64,000 nt of DNA, from the NCBI RefSeq assembly GCF_030813235.1, contig NZ_JAUSUB010000014.1, positions 62,001-126,000 on the forward strand. The letters run 5' to 3'. The position numbers were made by a program, and so were the translations under genes. Within the stretch, counting starts at the first letter, position 1; every line of letters starts with the position of its first letter. Positions 43,670-53,169 of the stretch are shown in pieces. The notes under the pieces were generated by a model, which saw only the letters and a list, made by a program, of their open reading frames with translations, was not told where the DNA came from and did no database searches. The DNA is from Cytobacillus purgationiresistens. GTDB taxonomy: Bacteria; Bacillota; Bacilli; Bacillales; Cytobacillaceae.

Positions 43670-43717
43670 AATAACTCCGTATCGATTTTATTTGAACGGA
43701 GTTATTTTTATTTTTGA
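43670..43717 (+). terminator. Terminator of the DUF336 gene
   Basis: AATAACTCCGT (43670-43680) and ACGGAGTTATT (43696-43706) followed by TTTATTTTTG. Confidence 0.88.
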
Positions 43718-43864
43718 GATTTGAAATGAACCATCATAATAATGTGTTCATTTCTTAATCTATAGGTAAGAAATGAACCTTTTCATTACAAAACTCAGCA
43801 ACCCTTTTCAAACCGTTCAGATTTTTTAAAAAACGGAGCAGCACCGCAATCTAAACAACCTAAT

Positions 43865-43890
43865 TAAAAAAGCCACTGACTTCAGCGGCT
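43865..43890 (-). terminator. Terminator of the MBL-fold gene
   Basis: Read leftward: AGCCGCTG-AAGT-CAGTGGCT then a run of T (TTTTTAATT). It lies 30 bp past the stop at 43920. Confidence 0.82.
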
Positions 43891-43919
43891 TAGCATTCTC
43901 TAGACTGCAATCACTTAAA

Positions 43920-44744
43920 TCAAGTATCAAACAATGTCCCGTTTAACGCTCCAATATACCGATGGGCAGACTTTTGGACTTTCAACTCAGCTTCTTCACT
44001 AATTACACGATGAAAAGCATCATATAGCCGCGTAAATTTAAAATCTTTCACCCTGTCAGCGACCCTTTCTACGGTTGAACTTGGCAATGGAATAAAATTG
44101 GGGTAGCTGTACATAAAGCTTACCCAGTCGCGATCAGCCACAATTCGAATAATATCACCTGTGAATAAAATGCCCTTATGATTATTTCCATTTTGCCACT
44201 CAAGAATCGTACCACCCTTAAAGTGTCCACCCATTCTATGAAGAGTGAGACCTTGTTTTAATTGCAGCGACTCACCAGACCAGAAGATAATCCTTTCACT
44301 TGGTCTAGTAACCCATTTCCGATCATCTTCATGAATATATATCGGAGCATTAAAGGCTTCTGCCCATTCTACTTGGGTTGAGTAATAATGAGGATGAGAT
44401 AGGGCGATTGCATCGATTCCACCTAACTCTTCCACTCTCTTGAGAGTTTCTTGGTCAATATACGTAATGCAATCCCATAACAAGCAAAAGTTTTGATCCT
44501 GAATAAGATACGCAGTCTGTCCAATGCCAAAACTCGGTTCTATTGATATGGCATGAACCCCTTCCTCTTCAATATCAAACACATTTTTATAAACACCTTC
44601 ATTAACCATTGCATCTAATGTCGTCCAAGTTTGCCCTTCGACGCTTACAAATTGCCTTTCTTCTTCACATATCATGCATCTATCAGGTGCTTCAATTGAA
44701 CAATCATACTGCACTCCACAAGTTTCACAAATGTAATTCTTCAT
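43920..44744 (-). CDS. MBL-fold metallohydrolase with N-terminal zinc ribbon
   Basis: 274 residues. The N-terminus has C-x2-C pairs (Cys6/9 and Cys23/26), a rubredoxin-like zinc ribbon. The metallo-beta-lactamase domain follows with SHPHYYS (His about 117 and 119; the usual HxHxDH is altered to HPHYYS), GGHFKGGT and FTGDI. The change at the third and fourth ligands may leave a reduced metal site. ATG at 44744 after AAAGGGG. It follows the DinB gene by 30 bp on the same strand. Confidence 0.83.
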   Translation of the reverse strand: MKNYICETCGVQYDCSIEAPDRCMICEEERQFVSVEGQTWTTLDAMVNEGVYKNVFDIEEEGVHAISIEPSFGIGQTAYLIQDQNFCLLWDCITYIDQETLKRVEELGGIDAIALSHPHYYSTQVEWAEAFNAPIYIHEDDRKWVTRPSERIIFWSGESLQLKQGLTLHRMGGHFKGGTILEWQNGNNHKGILFTGDIIRIVADRDWVSFMYSYPNFIPLPSSTVERVADRVKDFKFTRLYDAFHRVISEEAELKVQKSAHRYIGALNGTLFDT

Positions 44745-44774
44745 CCAATTAACCCCTTTGGATTTTAAAATTGT

Positions 44775-45299
44775 TTATTGCTCAGCTATCTGCAATCTCT
44801 TAAGCAAATGAAAAATCTGTCCTCTATGATGTGATTCATGCTCAATTAAATGATAGATAACCCATTCTGGAGTAACGTCATATTCTTCTAAGACTCTAGG
44901 TTTCCGCCAATCCGTTAAATCCATTGACTGGAAGGAGGAAAGAAGCACTTCACGAACCCTATTAAGTCGATGAATATGCTCTTCTAAGCTTTGCCCCTCT
45001 ATATGGGATAAAGTGCGATCTTCAGCACTAATGTTTAGTGGAAATAGTGACTTAATCTCCACATCCCACTCTTTTACAAGCACCTCTTCATATAACCAAT
45101 CAGCCTCAACCATGGCTATATGATATAACAGCGAACCAATCGTTTGCCTTTCATCGACCTTTGCATCCAACATACCTTGATCGATTCCAGATAACGCTGT
45201 CAATAAAGAACCCCGAACATCTTCTAAACACCAAAGCCAGCCCCCTATTTCTTCTGTGTACCCTGGCAATGATGCTATCATTAAAGACCTTCTCTGCAT
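44775..45299 (-). CDS. DinB-family protein
   Basis: 174 residues. Four-helix DinB bundle with metal-type histidines: IGSLLYHIAMVEADWLYEEV and YHLIEHESHHRGQIFHLLKR (H-x-x-H pattern in the last helix). Related to bacillithiol-dependent detoxification enzymes. The ATG at 45299 follows AGGAGG by nine bases; the frame runs 21 codons further up without a site. Confidence 0.86.
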   Translation of the reverse strand: MQRRSLMIASLPGYTEEIGGWLWCLEDVRGSLLTALSGIDQGMLDAKVDERQTIGSLLYHIAMVEADWLYEEVLVKEWDVEIKSLFPLNISAEDRTLSHIEGQSLEEHIHRLNRVREVLLSSFQSMDLTDWRKPRVLEEYDVTPEWVIYHLIEHESHHRGQIFHLLKRLQIAEQ

Positions 45300-45514
45300 T
45301 TGGATCATCCTCCTAAAATGGATTGTTTGATCTTTTCTCTCTTTTATTGTAGATGCCTTCATAGAAGATTAATTCCGAACTAAGATTGATATTTCCTCCA
45401 ACTTTTGGCGTACTATTTAGTTTATCGATACCATTTTAGAATTTTGACTCTCTAAGATGGGGGCTCAGCTAAGAATCGAAGCTGGTAAGCTTTAAAATCC
45501 TGTTTTAAAAATAT

Positions 45515-45605
45515 ATCGACGGTTTTTTCAATATATCGGCGATAATCTCAATTTATCGATCATTTTTTGATTTTTATCGGCGATTATTTATTTTCGGCTA
45601 ATTTG
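45515..45605. repeat. Short degenerate AT-rich repeat
   Basis: Four loosely similar ~20-bp steps: AATATATCGACGGTTTTTTC, AATATATCGGCGATAATCTC, AATTTATCGATCATTTTTTG and TTTTTATCGGCGATTATTT. No gene lies in 45363-45658, and this is the only structure I see there. Confidence 0.55.
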
Positions 45606-45658
45606 GATCTCTTTGACCTTAATTCCATAAGACACAAAAAGAAGTTAAATCGATAACC

Positions 45659-46474
45659 TCATTCTCCCAGCAATTTTGGCAGCGCTTTTTGAACGGTTGC
45701 ATAAGTGCAAATGTCTTTGAAATCTAAGCCTAGTTGGATGGATGTGTTAGCAATTGTTGGCTGTATACCTGTTAATGCCACACTAATTCCTAATAATGAG
45801 AGCATTTTCTCAATTTGGAAAATTTCATTTGCAACCATGGTATCAAAATATGGTACACCTGATAAATCAATGATTAAATGATCTAAAAGAAGTTCTTTGC
45901 TTTTTGAGAGAACGTTTTCCTTTATAACTCTGGCACGATGGGTATCAATGCCACCAACAAGAGGAAGGATTCCAATGCTTTCATTCAACTTGATGATTGG
46001 ACTGCTCAGCTCCACGATTACTTCCCGATGACTCTCAACTATTAGATCATTTACTTTTTGATAGTTCATGGAGAATAGCTCTATGATGTGATCAAATGTG
46101 TAGTTGATTTGATCCCCTAGTTGCCCTAGATCCTTAATAGTTAACTTGTTTTCTTCTGCAAATTTCACTAAATATCCCCAAAAGATTCCTCTGAATTTCT
46201 TAAAGTTTTGCAGGGAAATATGCAAAGGGGTCTGTGACTTTGCCCGATCACTTGATACTTCTTCAGCCCAGCAAACATAATCCACATTTTTAATTAAGGA
46301 CTGAATGACAACTTTAAGAAACTTTTGATTCTGCTCTCTTAATAACTCTGTGACCTCATATGTACTATTTTTCGAATAGATACTTCCGTCATCTTTTCTA
46401 GAATCCAGCCAAGTTTGTGTGATTTCATGAGAGTGCCTCATTAAATAGTCGTGTAACTGCTCAGATATTATCAT
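45659..46474 (-). CDS. RsbR-type stressosome protein (STAS domain)
   Basis: 271 residues. A variable N-terminal sensor half (non-haem globin-like fold in relatives) and a C-terminal STAS domain. LIIDLSGVPYFDTMVANEIF contains the first conserved phospho-Thr (DTMVA) and LTGIQPTIANTS the second, so both RsbT target sites are kept. Stressosome proteins hold back RsbT until stress and feed sigma-B activation. ATG at 46474 after CTGGGGAA. It stands alone, as accessory RsbR paralogues do. Confidence 0.88.
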   Translation of the reverse strand: MIISEQLHDYLMRHSHEITQTWLDSRKDDGSIYSKNSTYEVTELLREQNQKFLKVVIQSLIKNVDYVCWAEEVSSDRAKSQTPLHISLQNFKKFRGIFWGYLVKFAEENKLTIKDLGQLGDQINYTFDHIIELFSMNYQKVNDLIVESHREVIVELSSPIIKLNESIGILPLVGGIDTHRARVIKENVLSKSKELLLDHLIIDLSGVPYFDTMVANEIFQIEKMLSLLGISVALTGIQPTIANTSIQLGLDFKDICTYATVQKALPKLLGE

Positions 46475-46574
46475 CGTTTTTCCCCAGTTCTATATTATAT
46501 ACTTGTAAATATTTTACTATATAAAACTAAAATAAGACAACAAATAATAATCTATAAGCAGGTCCAGTTACCCT

Positions 46575-47183
46575 TTACGTTTCAGCACGAAAGGTTTTGC
46601 CCAGATGATCTCCTAAACCAAAATAATGACGAAAATTGTAGATTAACGGACTCCATTTGAATGGATTAATATGATTATCCTCAATAATTATCTCCTCATG
46701 AGCATGGATATGGACGGCTTCTGCTTCCACAATAGCAAATTCCTTTGAATCGTCTGGAATGCGGATGTTTTTCACAAACGCTTCTATTTGAAGTGGACAT
46801 TCACTAATCCTTGCTGGCCTTACCTTTTTCGAACCTACTTCAGTCAAATTGCTTACCGAAAATTTATCTTTCTCATATGTAAATCCTGCCTCTCTTTTAT
46901 AAGAGGGTACCTGCTGCTTTCCTGTAAAAGGCGCTAGCTTCTCTACGTTTAACCAAAGCTCGGGGTTGGGCACATTGATTACACATTCTGCCGTACGTTC
47001 TAAATTTTCTATGGCTTTACCTCCCAGACCCACTCCTAAAACAATAGAATGTCCCAATGCCCAAGAAGAGGACATTGGACTGATATTCGTCGAACCATCC
47101 TCATTAAGTGTATTTAATAATATGACGGGAGTTCCATAATAAAGTATCTTTGGATTTATTTCCTGAGTCGTATAATCTGTCAT
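46575..47183 (-). CDS. Flavin reductase-like FMN-binding protein
   Basis: 202 residues of the split-barrel FMN-binding fold: YYGTPVILLNTLNEDGSTNI, SPMSSSWALGHSIVLGVG and AECVINVPNP. Members reduce flavin with NAD(P)H or act with a partner oxygenase. ATG at 47183 with AGGAGG. No partner oxygenase is adjacent. Confidence 0.85.
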   Translation of the reverse strand: MTDYTTQEINPKILYYGTPVILLNTLNEDGSTNISPMSSSWALGHSIVLGVGLGGKAIENLERTAECVINVPNPELWLNVEKLAPFTGKQQVPSYKREAGFTYEKDKFSVSNLTEVGSKKVRPARISECPLQIEAFVKNIRIPDDSKEFAIVEAEAVHIHAHEEIIIEDNHINPFKWSPLIYNFRHYFGLGDHLGKTFRAET

Positions 47184-47329
47184 AAATCGTTCCTCCTAGT
47201 TTGCTTTGCATAAAACGATTATAATATGATATTATTTCGACTCTCATCGAACTATGGAATGTGGAGGAATATTTACAGCTATTGTCGCGGCCTCTTTTGC
47301 AAATAATATTGTTGATATCCCTTCTCGGG

Positions 47330-47983
47330 AAACATAATAAATTATCCATCCATAAATCTCTAGGCGCCCATCCCGTCTTATCTAATTGAAATTCATCCAT
47401 ATGAATGGATTGCGTTAATGTGCTTTGCAGATTCACAAGTTGTATCAATTGAGTGTGGCTTCTGTCCGTTTGTGCTCGTATAGCCTGCCAATTGCTCTAG
47501 ACGTTCCTTGCGACTCGGTGGAATACATTCTGGGGTGTCTTGTTCGGGGAGTGTTCCGTCATTCAAAAGACCATGCATGCGGACCGGTTGCTTTTCCCAA
47601 GTCCAGCATTTGTGCTTTATTTATTTTTCCAGGAGGAATGATATCGCCATCACAATATTCCATGATTAAGAAGCGTTCAGCATTTTCAGATTCAAAAAGA
47701 AAATTGTCGTCATGCGAATAAAGCCTCGGACAAGGAAAACCATTTCTTTGAAGCCTGGCTTGCTGCTCAAATACTAATAATAGGCTATCAGCATTGTATA
47801 ATTTCATCCGTTCTTGATTGTATTGCTTAATGAGAAAGTCCCCATTATTTGTCTTCCCTTCCATTTTAAATTCAAGTAGCCTCATTTTATTGGAGTAGTT
47901 TCCAATATTTCGAAACCTAATATCCTTGAAGTTGATTTTATAATATCGGCTTTGATCTCTTCTTCTATAACCAACACGATCAT
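47330..47983 (-). pseudogene. Decayed APH-fold phosphotransferase
   Basis: An ATG at 47983 with AGAGGAAGC begins MIVLVIEEEIKADIIKST. After a TGA and a frame change it reads NNGDFLIKQYNQERMKLYNA, FPCPRLYSHDDNFLF and MEYCDGDIIPPGK. Another slip near 47565 gives MHGLLNDGTLPEQDTPE, and a third LQSTLTQSIHMDEFQLDK and APRDLWMDNLL. The catalytic loop has Pro where His is essential, and the C-terminus is missing. A spore-coat-kinase or choline-kinase-like relative that is no longer functional. Confidence 0.85.
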
Positions 47984-48003
47984 GCTTCCTCTCAGCGTTA
48001 GAT

Positions 48004-48408
48004 TCAGCGATTAATGCTCTTCTTCATTCCTATTGTGAATTTTTCAAAGCCTAGTTTTTCATAATATGTTTCTAAACGTTGTTCACACATCAACTGAGGG
48101 ATCACACGTTTTTGCTCACAATGATTAATGATAAGATTTACTATTTCTTTGCCAATTCCCGACTGCTGATGACTCGGGGATACGCACAAGCCGCATATTA
48201 CCCCTGTCACTATCCCATCCGAAATAACACGTCCCATTCCAACTAACTGATCCTGGTCGTAGGCGTAAAGGCAATACCAACTCTGTTGGCACATTCGTTC
48301 CAATTCTTCTATAGATAGATTCAGTGAATTCCATCCTAAAGCTTCATAGATGGTTAGCAGATGACCGAAGCTTGACGGCGGCTTTGTTGTGAAGCTTATA
48401 TTGTTCAT
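48004..48408 (-). CDS. GNAT family N-acetyltransferase
   Basis: 134 residues. IVTGVICGLCVSPSHQQSGI then GKEIVNLIINHCEQK gives the acetyl-CoA loop Q-x-x-G-I-G, and YYEKLGFEKF the motif B helix. A compact GNAT of the YjcF/PanZ-like size. ATG at 48408 with a near-perfect AAGGAGGTG. Confidence 0.88.
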   Translation of the reverse strand: MNNISFTTKPPSSFGHLLTIYEALGWNSLNLSIEELERMCQQSWYCLYAYDQDQLVGMGRVISDGIVTGVICGLCVSPSHQQSGIGKEIVNLIINHCEQKRVIPQLMCEQRLETYYEKLGFEKFTIGMKKSINR

Positions 48409-48524
48409 TTAAGCACCTCCTTGAGTATGAACCATTCTATTAATAATGATTTTGTTTTCGAAAGCTAGTGGTCTAATATAAGGACGTAGATTCATACTCT
48501 ATTATTGCTAAAAATTAAAACCTC

Positions 48525-48788
48525 TCATTTCCCTTTTGCAAGCTGATCAAGTGTACGTTTCTTTAGATGGTTGTATTGAAGATCATTTGTATCTGAAAAG
48601 GCTTCTTTTCTGTCAGAAGAAGTATCGGTATAATGAATTTCTCCTCCAAATTGCGAAGCCGTAAAGTCACACCGTTGGCCATTCATAATATTATAATAAT
48701 GCCTCCTTGCTCCATTGTGAGCTTGATTGAATAGACCACGAATTTTCGAGGATGTATAATAGGTTTTCTTTGTTGAGATTGCTCTTAG
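48525..48788 (-). pseudogene. C-terminal remnant of a YunG-like protein
   Basis: About 85 open codons without a start: KKTYYTSSKIRGLFNQAH, ARRHYYNIMNGQRCDFTASQ and FGGEIHYTDTSSDRKEAFSD. HYYN-x-MNGQ-x-x-DFT-x-x-QF is the C-terminal pattern of the B. subtilis YunG family. The N-terminal half is missing; the frame begins right after the Nudix stop at 48792. It accounts for the otherwise gene-free stretch 48409-48791. Confidence 0.6.
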
Positions 48789-48791
48789 TTA

Positions 48792-49253
48792 TCATTTAAA
48801 ATTGACCCTTTCTATCATTGCATTAAATAAGGAGATGGGGAGAAATTTCTTTTGCTTTATATTATTTATGATTTGTTCAAGGACATGCAATTCGCGCAAT
48901 TCATAGTTTAATAGATCACCAGGCTTAACCCACTTACATTCAACAATCTCATCTTCTTCAAGCTTTATTGATCCCCCTGATTGTTCAGCAATAAAATGGA
49001 ATAGAATAACTTGGTTATTTGTACTGCTATAAAAGTTATATACACCTGTGCTACTTGTCAATTTTACATCAAGACCTGTTTCTTCTTTAACCTCTCGCCG
49101 AGCTGCCTCCAATATATCTTCACCATACTCCATTCTCCCGCTTGGAAAGTTCCATTTATTGATGGCCGTCGGTTTATTTTCTTTAATGATTAACACTTCC
49201 TCATCCTTAAAGATGGATACGCTCACTACAAGGACAATTCCTAATTGATTCAT
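48792..49253 (-). CDS. Nudix hydrolase
   Basis: 153 residues. Complete Nudix box: G-x5-E-x7-REVKEETG-x-D, starting at GRMEYGEDILEAA. Hydrolyses a nucleoside diphosphate linked to another group; substrate not predictable. ATG at 49253 behind AGGAG. Confidence 0.9.
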   Translation of the reverse strand: MNQLGIVLVVSVSIFKDEEVLIIKENKPTAINKWNFPSGRMEYGEDILEAARREVKEETGLDVKLTSSTGVYNFYSSTNNQVILFHFIAEQSGGSIKLEEDEIVECKWVKPGDLLNYELRELHVLEQIINNIKQKKFLPISLFNAMIERVNFK

Positions 49254-49320
49254 TCTAGACTCCTATGCTTATGTTTTGATTGATATATTTACTATTTCTT
49301 GTTTCAGTTCAGAACAACAA

Positions 49321-50355
49321 TTAAATAAAGTGCATGTCAATTTTTCCAGATCCATTATTAAATGAAACCTCGGCATATGCCCCATTCACTAAGATATTTT
49401 GAGGCGGCATATGACCAATATCCACATCATAAAAAACTTGGATGCCTTCTTCAGCAAATATTTCTCTCAAGGCATCCTCTAGCATAAAATCCTTCGCCTG
49501 TGTATAACCGCTAGCCCTGCCAAGTAGAATGCCTGTTGTATTTTTGAACCATCCGTTATTCTTCATTTGCCATAATGAGCGATAAATCTCAGCCGAGCTC
49601 ATCTCTACCGATTCCAGAAACCAGATTGTGCCCTCATTGATCGTATAGGAGGCTATATATTCCTCAACATGATCGAAGGGTGTTCCTATGATGACTTGCA
49701 AAGTATTCATGATTCCTCCTACCAATCTCCCGGAAAACCTTTCTTCATTTCTCCCACTTAAGTTTTTCCATACTGTTTTTTGATCGAAATAGAATCCTGT
49801 TCCTGGATATGCAAATGTCTTTTGCCACGAAGATTGATATTGGGATGATGAATACTGACTAACCCTTTCACCTGCTGATGTTGAAAGAACGTCCATCCAT
49901 TTCCCGCTCAGTTCATCCCATCGTGGAGCCGATAACTCTATAAAATTCGTCCCATGCGCTGAAGCATTCCCCGTCGCAGTCGTATATACAAAACAGATTG
50001 TACTGATATCCGAGTAACCAAGAATCCATGTAGGTGGCAATTCCTTGATTTTCTCCCAATCTAAACGAGGCAGAACCTCCATAGAAAATTCCCCACCCCA
50101 TGGAGGAATAATCGTATTAACTGTGGGATTACTCAATAGTGACATGAATTCTTCAGCTCTTACCTCTTTACTGGCGCTTCTAGCTTTTCTCTCATTCCAG
50201 TCAGTATCATTCAACCCAACTTTGTACCCTTGCGATTCTACATTTTCCTTCGCTTTCTCCAATAAAATATGCAATGACTTCTCTACCCCACTAGAAATGG
50301 CAGAAACAGCAATTCTATCTCCTTTTTGCAAAGGGGAGGGATATTTTATCTTCAT
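49321..50355 (-). CDS. S66-family serine peptidase (LD-carboxypeptidase / MccF-like)
   Basis: 344 residues. The catalytic Ser is in WILGYSDISTI (about 115), the Glu in FLESVEMSSAEIYR and the His in VDIGHMPPQNILVNG, a full Ser-Glu-His S66 triad. The S66 family includes LD-carboxypeptidases of murein recycling and the microcin C7 self-immunity protein MccF; the length and HGTNFIEL fit the MccF-like branch. ATG at 50355 with AAAAGGAATG. 55 bp downstream of the nucleotidyltransferase gene. Confidence 0.88.
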   Translation of the reverse strand: MKIKYPSPLQKGDRIAVSAISSGVEKSLHILLEKAKENVESQGYKVGLNDTDWNERKARSASKEVRAEEFMSLLSNPTVNTIIPPWGGEFSMEVLPRLDWEKIKELPPTWILGYSDISTICFVYTTATGNASAHGTNFIELSAPRWDELSGKWMDVLSTSAGERVSQYSSSQYQSSWQKTFAYPGTGFYFDQKTVWKNLSGRNEERFSGRLVGGIMNTLQVIIGTPFDHVEEYIASYTINEGTIWFLESVEMSSAEIYRSLWQMKNNGWFKNTTGILLGRASGYTQAKDFMLEDALREIFAEEGIQVFYDVDIGHMPPQNILVNGAYAEVSFNNGSGKIDMHFI

Positions 50356-50410
50356 ATGTACTCATTCCTTTTTAAATGGGTTATTTGCCCTTCCTTTTGG
50401 ATTGGCCTTT

Positions 50411-51199
50411 TTAAAGGGCATTCATTCCCCCACTCGCCATCAGCCAGCCCCTAAATTGATCAATTAAACTTATCAGCTCACTGCTTGAAATTTCCTCTTC
50501 ACAAAGCTGCAACCGCCTAATCTCTTGAAAAAGAGGGTCCTTGGGAAAATAGTGCATGAGGATATTTAAATTTTCCCCACTCTCCGTTGACCAGCTTTCA
50601 TCTAAAACATTAATTTTTAAATACGCACCTCTGATTATGCGTTTTAACATCGATCGCTTTCTTTGTTTAGATGCAGGCTGATCTTGCTGCAACTCTTGGC
50701 GGAATTGTCCCATTAACTGCTCGATGTTTCCATTTAAGGCTGCACTGATTTTTTCATTTGGCTTCATTCGTTCGAACTGTTTCGAAAGATCTTCACCATG
50801 CAAACAGGAGCACATATGACGAAGCCAAAATCCCCACTCATATTTATTTTCTAGCGATACAGCTTCTTCTAACTGAACAAAACTATAATCTACCTTAATC
50901 GCCGACTTATATTGTTCAACCAATCGTTCGGTATCGGCTAATAGCTGATTTTTCTCTTTTGTTGAAGGGAAGGAATAGACGATAACATTCAAATCCAAAT
51001 CGGAGATGCCTTGCTTCGCCTCTCCCCTCCCTACACTTCCGTAAATATAAATACTGTGCAGGTTCCCATCAAGCGACATTTTCAAGAGTGAAATAGCTGC
51101 GTTCAGAACCGGTCTGAATTCCTGTTGAATATTTTCCTTTGCCGTTTGGTTGAGAATGTAGCCTTCGGAATCTATTCCAATTTTAGTAGGTAATCTCAT
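50411..51199 (-). CDS. Nucleotidyltransferase-domain protein
   Basis: 262 residues. The pol-beta-like motif GSVGRGEAKQGISDLDL (about 54-70) supplies GS and the two metal Asp residues; a third acid is in KVDYSF. A helical C-terminal half follows. Related enzymes transfer nucleotides to antibiotics or proteins; no resistance can be claimed. The ATG at 51199 is six bases from GGAGG; the one at 51205 overlaps that site. Confidence 0.87.
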   Translation of the reverse strand: MRLPTKIGIDSEGYILNQTAKENIQQEFRPVLNAAISLLKMSLDGNLHSIYIYGSVGRGEAKQGISDLDLNVIVYSFPSTKEKNQLLADTERLVEQYKSAIKVDYSFVQLEEAVSLENKYEWGFWLRHMCSCLHGEDLSKQFERMKPNEKISAALNGNIEQLMGQFRQELQQDQPASKQRKRSMLKRIIRGAYLKINVLDESWSTESGENLNILMHYFPKDPLFQEIRRLQLCEEEISSSELISLIDQFRGWLMASGGMNAL

Positions 51200-51367
51200 G
51201 ACCATCCTCCAGATTAAGCTAAAATATGATATCGTTATTTTAAGATACTTCTCTTTTCAATTATCTTTTTCCTTCCTGGATTTCAAGTCGGAATAGACTG
51301 AAAATTCAAAATGATAATGATATAATGATCATAAATCAGTAGAATCCCTAGAAGGAGGTTGTGAAAA

Positions 51368-51889
51368 ATGACAAGCACATTAAATGAGAGAGCCATCAAA
51401 AAGAAGGTTAACATTTACGCTCCAAAAAGTTTAGTTTGGTTGGCATGGATTGATTCAGCACGAGTGGCAGAATGGTTTGCCCCAGAAGCTGTTATTGAGG
51501 CAAAAGAAGGAGGAGCTTATGAACTGTTTTTTATTCCTGGAAATAAACAAGAAATGAATACAAAGGGATGCAAAATAATCAAAATGGCTACGGAGAACGA
51601 ATTGCAGTTTACTTGGCGGGGACCTGATCCATTTAATGAGCTAATGAATGCTGAAAATGACTTAACGGTTGTGCAAGTTTCATTGGAAAAGATAGATGAA
51701 TCAACAACAAGCGTTCACATCAATCATACAGGCTTTAAGAACGATGACAACTGGTCAGAAGCCTTTAAATGGCATGAAATGGCTTGGTCTGGCGTGTTGA
51801 AAAGCTTGAAAGAGAATTTGAAAAAGGCGAAGGAAATCTATGCTGCCTCCCTTAAAGAACTTTTTTTAATAGAACGACAAGTATGCTAG
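51368..51889 (+). CDS. SRPBCC-family (AHSA1-like) protein
   Basis: 173 residues. START-like fold: KKKVNIYAPKSLVWLAWIDS, VAEWFAPEAVIEAKEGGAYE and the long last helix HEMAWSGVLKSLKENLKKAK, then a 25-residue extension (YAASLKELFLIERQVC) not usual in the family. ATG behind AAGGAGG. No ArsR partner is adjacent. Confidence 0.86.
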   Translation: MTSTLNERAIKKKVNIYAPKSLVWLAWIDSARVAEWFAPEAVIEAKEGGAYELFFIPGNKQEMNTKGCKIIKMATENELQFTWRGPDPFNELMNAENDLTVVQVSLEKIDESTTSVHINHTGFKNDDNWSEAFKWHEMAWSGVLKSLKENLKKAKEIYAASLKELFLIERQVC

Positions 51890-51918
51890 CAAGAGCTATG
51901 CCCTCATTTAAAAAACAT

Positions 51919-51979
51919 GAATTGACTAAGGTTTTCTTTAGTGGAACCTTCTTTAATTTCGAATACCTTTAGTCAATTC
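51919..51979. repeat. Imperfect inverted repeat
   Basis: GAATTGACTAAGG (51919-51931) and CCTTTAGTCAATTC (51966-51979), with one extra base, enclose a nested AAGGTT/AACCTT hairpin. No T-run follows. Possibly a small mobile-element-like hairpin or a regulatory RNA structure after the SRPBCC gene. Confidence 0.55.
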
Positions 51980-52134
51980 CAAACAGGTTACATCCACTGT
52001 TCACTCCAAATAGCTAATCACGATTGCTGCCAAAACTGAAATTTTTGCATAGGTTGAAGAAATATCTTTTATTAGTTGATCTGCAATATAGATTCTATTG
52101 CCACTAGCAAAATAGCTATTCTGCCATAAATCAG

Positions 52135-52200
52135 CTAAGTCAATCCCGCCTGTGAAATGGATTGAAGCTGCTTTGCCCATTCAAGCCATTTTGGTTCCAT
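52135..52200 (-). pseudogene. N-terminal remnant of a Nudix hydrolase with Nudix_N domain
   Basis: An ATG at 52200 with GGGAGGCAAGTGAC begins MEPKWLEWAKQLQSISQAGL, then a stop. This is the typical opening of Bacillus Nudix hydrolases with the Nudix_N module. The rest is gone; a different frame (GIDLADLWQNSYFASGNRIY, ending at 52001) follows and has no recognised origin. The two fill the gene-free stretch between 51980 and 52235. Confidence 0.65.
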
Positions 52201-52235
52201 GTCACTTGCCTCCCATTTTGATCATTCGAAATAAA

Positions 52236-52664
52236 TCACTTCAAAGGATTCCACTTTTCTGTAATGTCGTCATAAGCAGCTGACCAATGATACGGTTGCA
52301 CTTCTGCTAATGTTTTAAATGTCAGCTTTTTTCCTGGCAATGTCACTCCGACCTTTACCGTCGGACCCCAGTAAAACAGTCTTTCCTGACATATACCGCA
52401 CGGAGAAAGAACCTTGTATGGTGATTGTTCATCGTCTCGGACAACACAAAGGGAATGGGTAATTTTTTTATTTAATTTATGCGCTTCTAGAATAGCCCCT
52501 GTTTCTATACATACGACAGTTGAATCATTTATTATTTCTGGAGCCACGCTCGTGTGTATGGTTCCATCTTCCAACGCTATCGCTCCTGCCCCGCCCCAGC
52601 CTTCAGGATATCTTTTCTCTATCAGTTCAATTGCTTCATTGTATAATCTTTGTTCGATATTCAA
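52236..52664 (-). CDS. Cytidine deaminase-fold enzyme (blasticidin-S-deaminase-like)
   Basis: 142 residues. Zinc site C-I-E in VVCIETGAILEA (Cys52, catalytic Glu54) and P-C-G-I-C in SPCGICQERLF (Cys89 and Cys92): a three-Cys cytidine deaminase. Relatives include housekeeping Cdd and blasticidin S deaminases; the Thr after the Glu and the divergent C-terminus place it away from Cdd. TTG start at 52664 behind GGTGGGA. Confidence 0.83.
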   Translation of the reverse strand: MNIEQRLYNEAIELIEKRYPEGWGGAGAIALEDGTIHTSVAPEIINDSTVVCIETGAILEAHKLNKKITHSLCVVRDDEQSPYKVLSPCGICQERLFYWGPTVKVGVTLPGKKLTFKTLAEVQPYHWSAAYDDITEKWNPLK

Positions 52665-52680
52665 GAGAATCCCACCTAAA

Positions 52681-53169
52681 TTAAATTTTAAATGTTTGCA
52701 CTAAGCATTGTTCATCATCAACTATTTGAGATTTTTCAATGTATTCTATTTTCATTTCCCTATATATCTTTTTCCAAAAGGAGATAGCAGGCAAATTCCG
52801 TTGAAGCTCAACTACCCCGTATTGGCCGTTCTTTTCATCAAATAACTTTTTCAATGCCATGCTTGCCAGCCCTTTTCCTTTATATTTATTAAGAATAAAA
52901 ATGTCATTAATAATAAAATCATTCTCTTTCTTTAAAAATGGACGCTCAAGCAACAGTAGAAAGCCGATAATTTCTTCTTCCATTTTTATAAAATAAGGGG
53001 TAATACCCTGGTGAGACCAAAAAAAGTTTAAATCCTCAAAGTCAAAAAAACCTTCTTCATTCACATCAAGATTGGATGAGTACCGTGAGAGATCATGCAG
53101 ATAAAAAGAATATAAATTTCGCAGAATGGTCTTTTTATCTTCCTCAGCTTTTTGAAGTGTTATATACAT
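52681..53169 (-). CDS. GNAT family N-acetyltransferase
   Basis: 162 residues. Acetyl-CoA loop in FILNKYKGKGLASMALKKLF and a GNAT C-terminus VVELQRNLPAISFWKKIY. The N-terminal YSFYLHDLSRYSSN resembles a Bacillus subgroup of unknown substrate. ATG at 53169 with AAGGAGGAC. The stop is 16 bp from the deaminase start, so they probably share a transcript. Confidence 0.87.
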   Translation of the reverse strand: MYITLQKAEEDKKTILRNLYSFYLHDLSRYSSNLDVNEEGFFDFEDLNFFWSHQGITPYFIKMEEEIIGFLLLLERPFLKKENDFIINDIFILNKYKGKGLASMALKKLFDEKNGQYGVVELQRNLPAISFWKKIYREMKIEYIEKSQIVDDEQCLVQTFKI

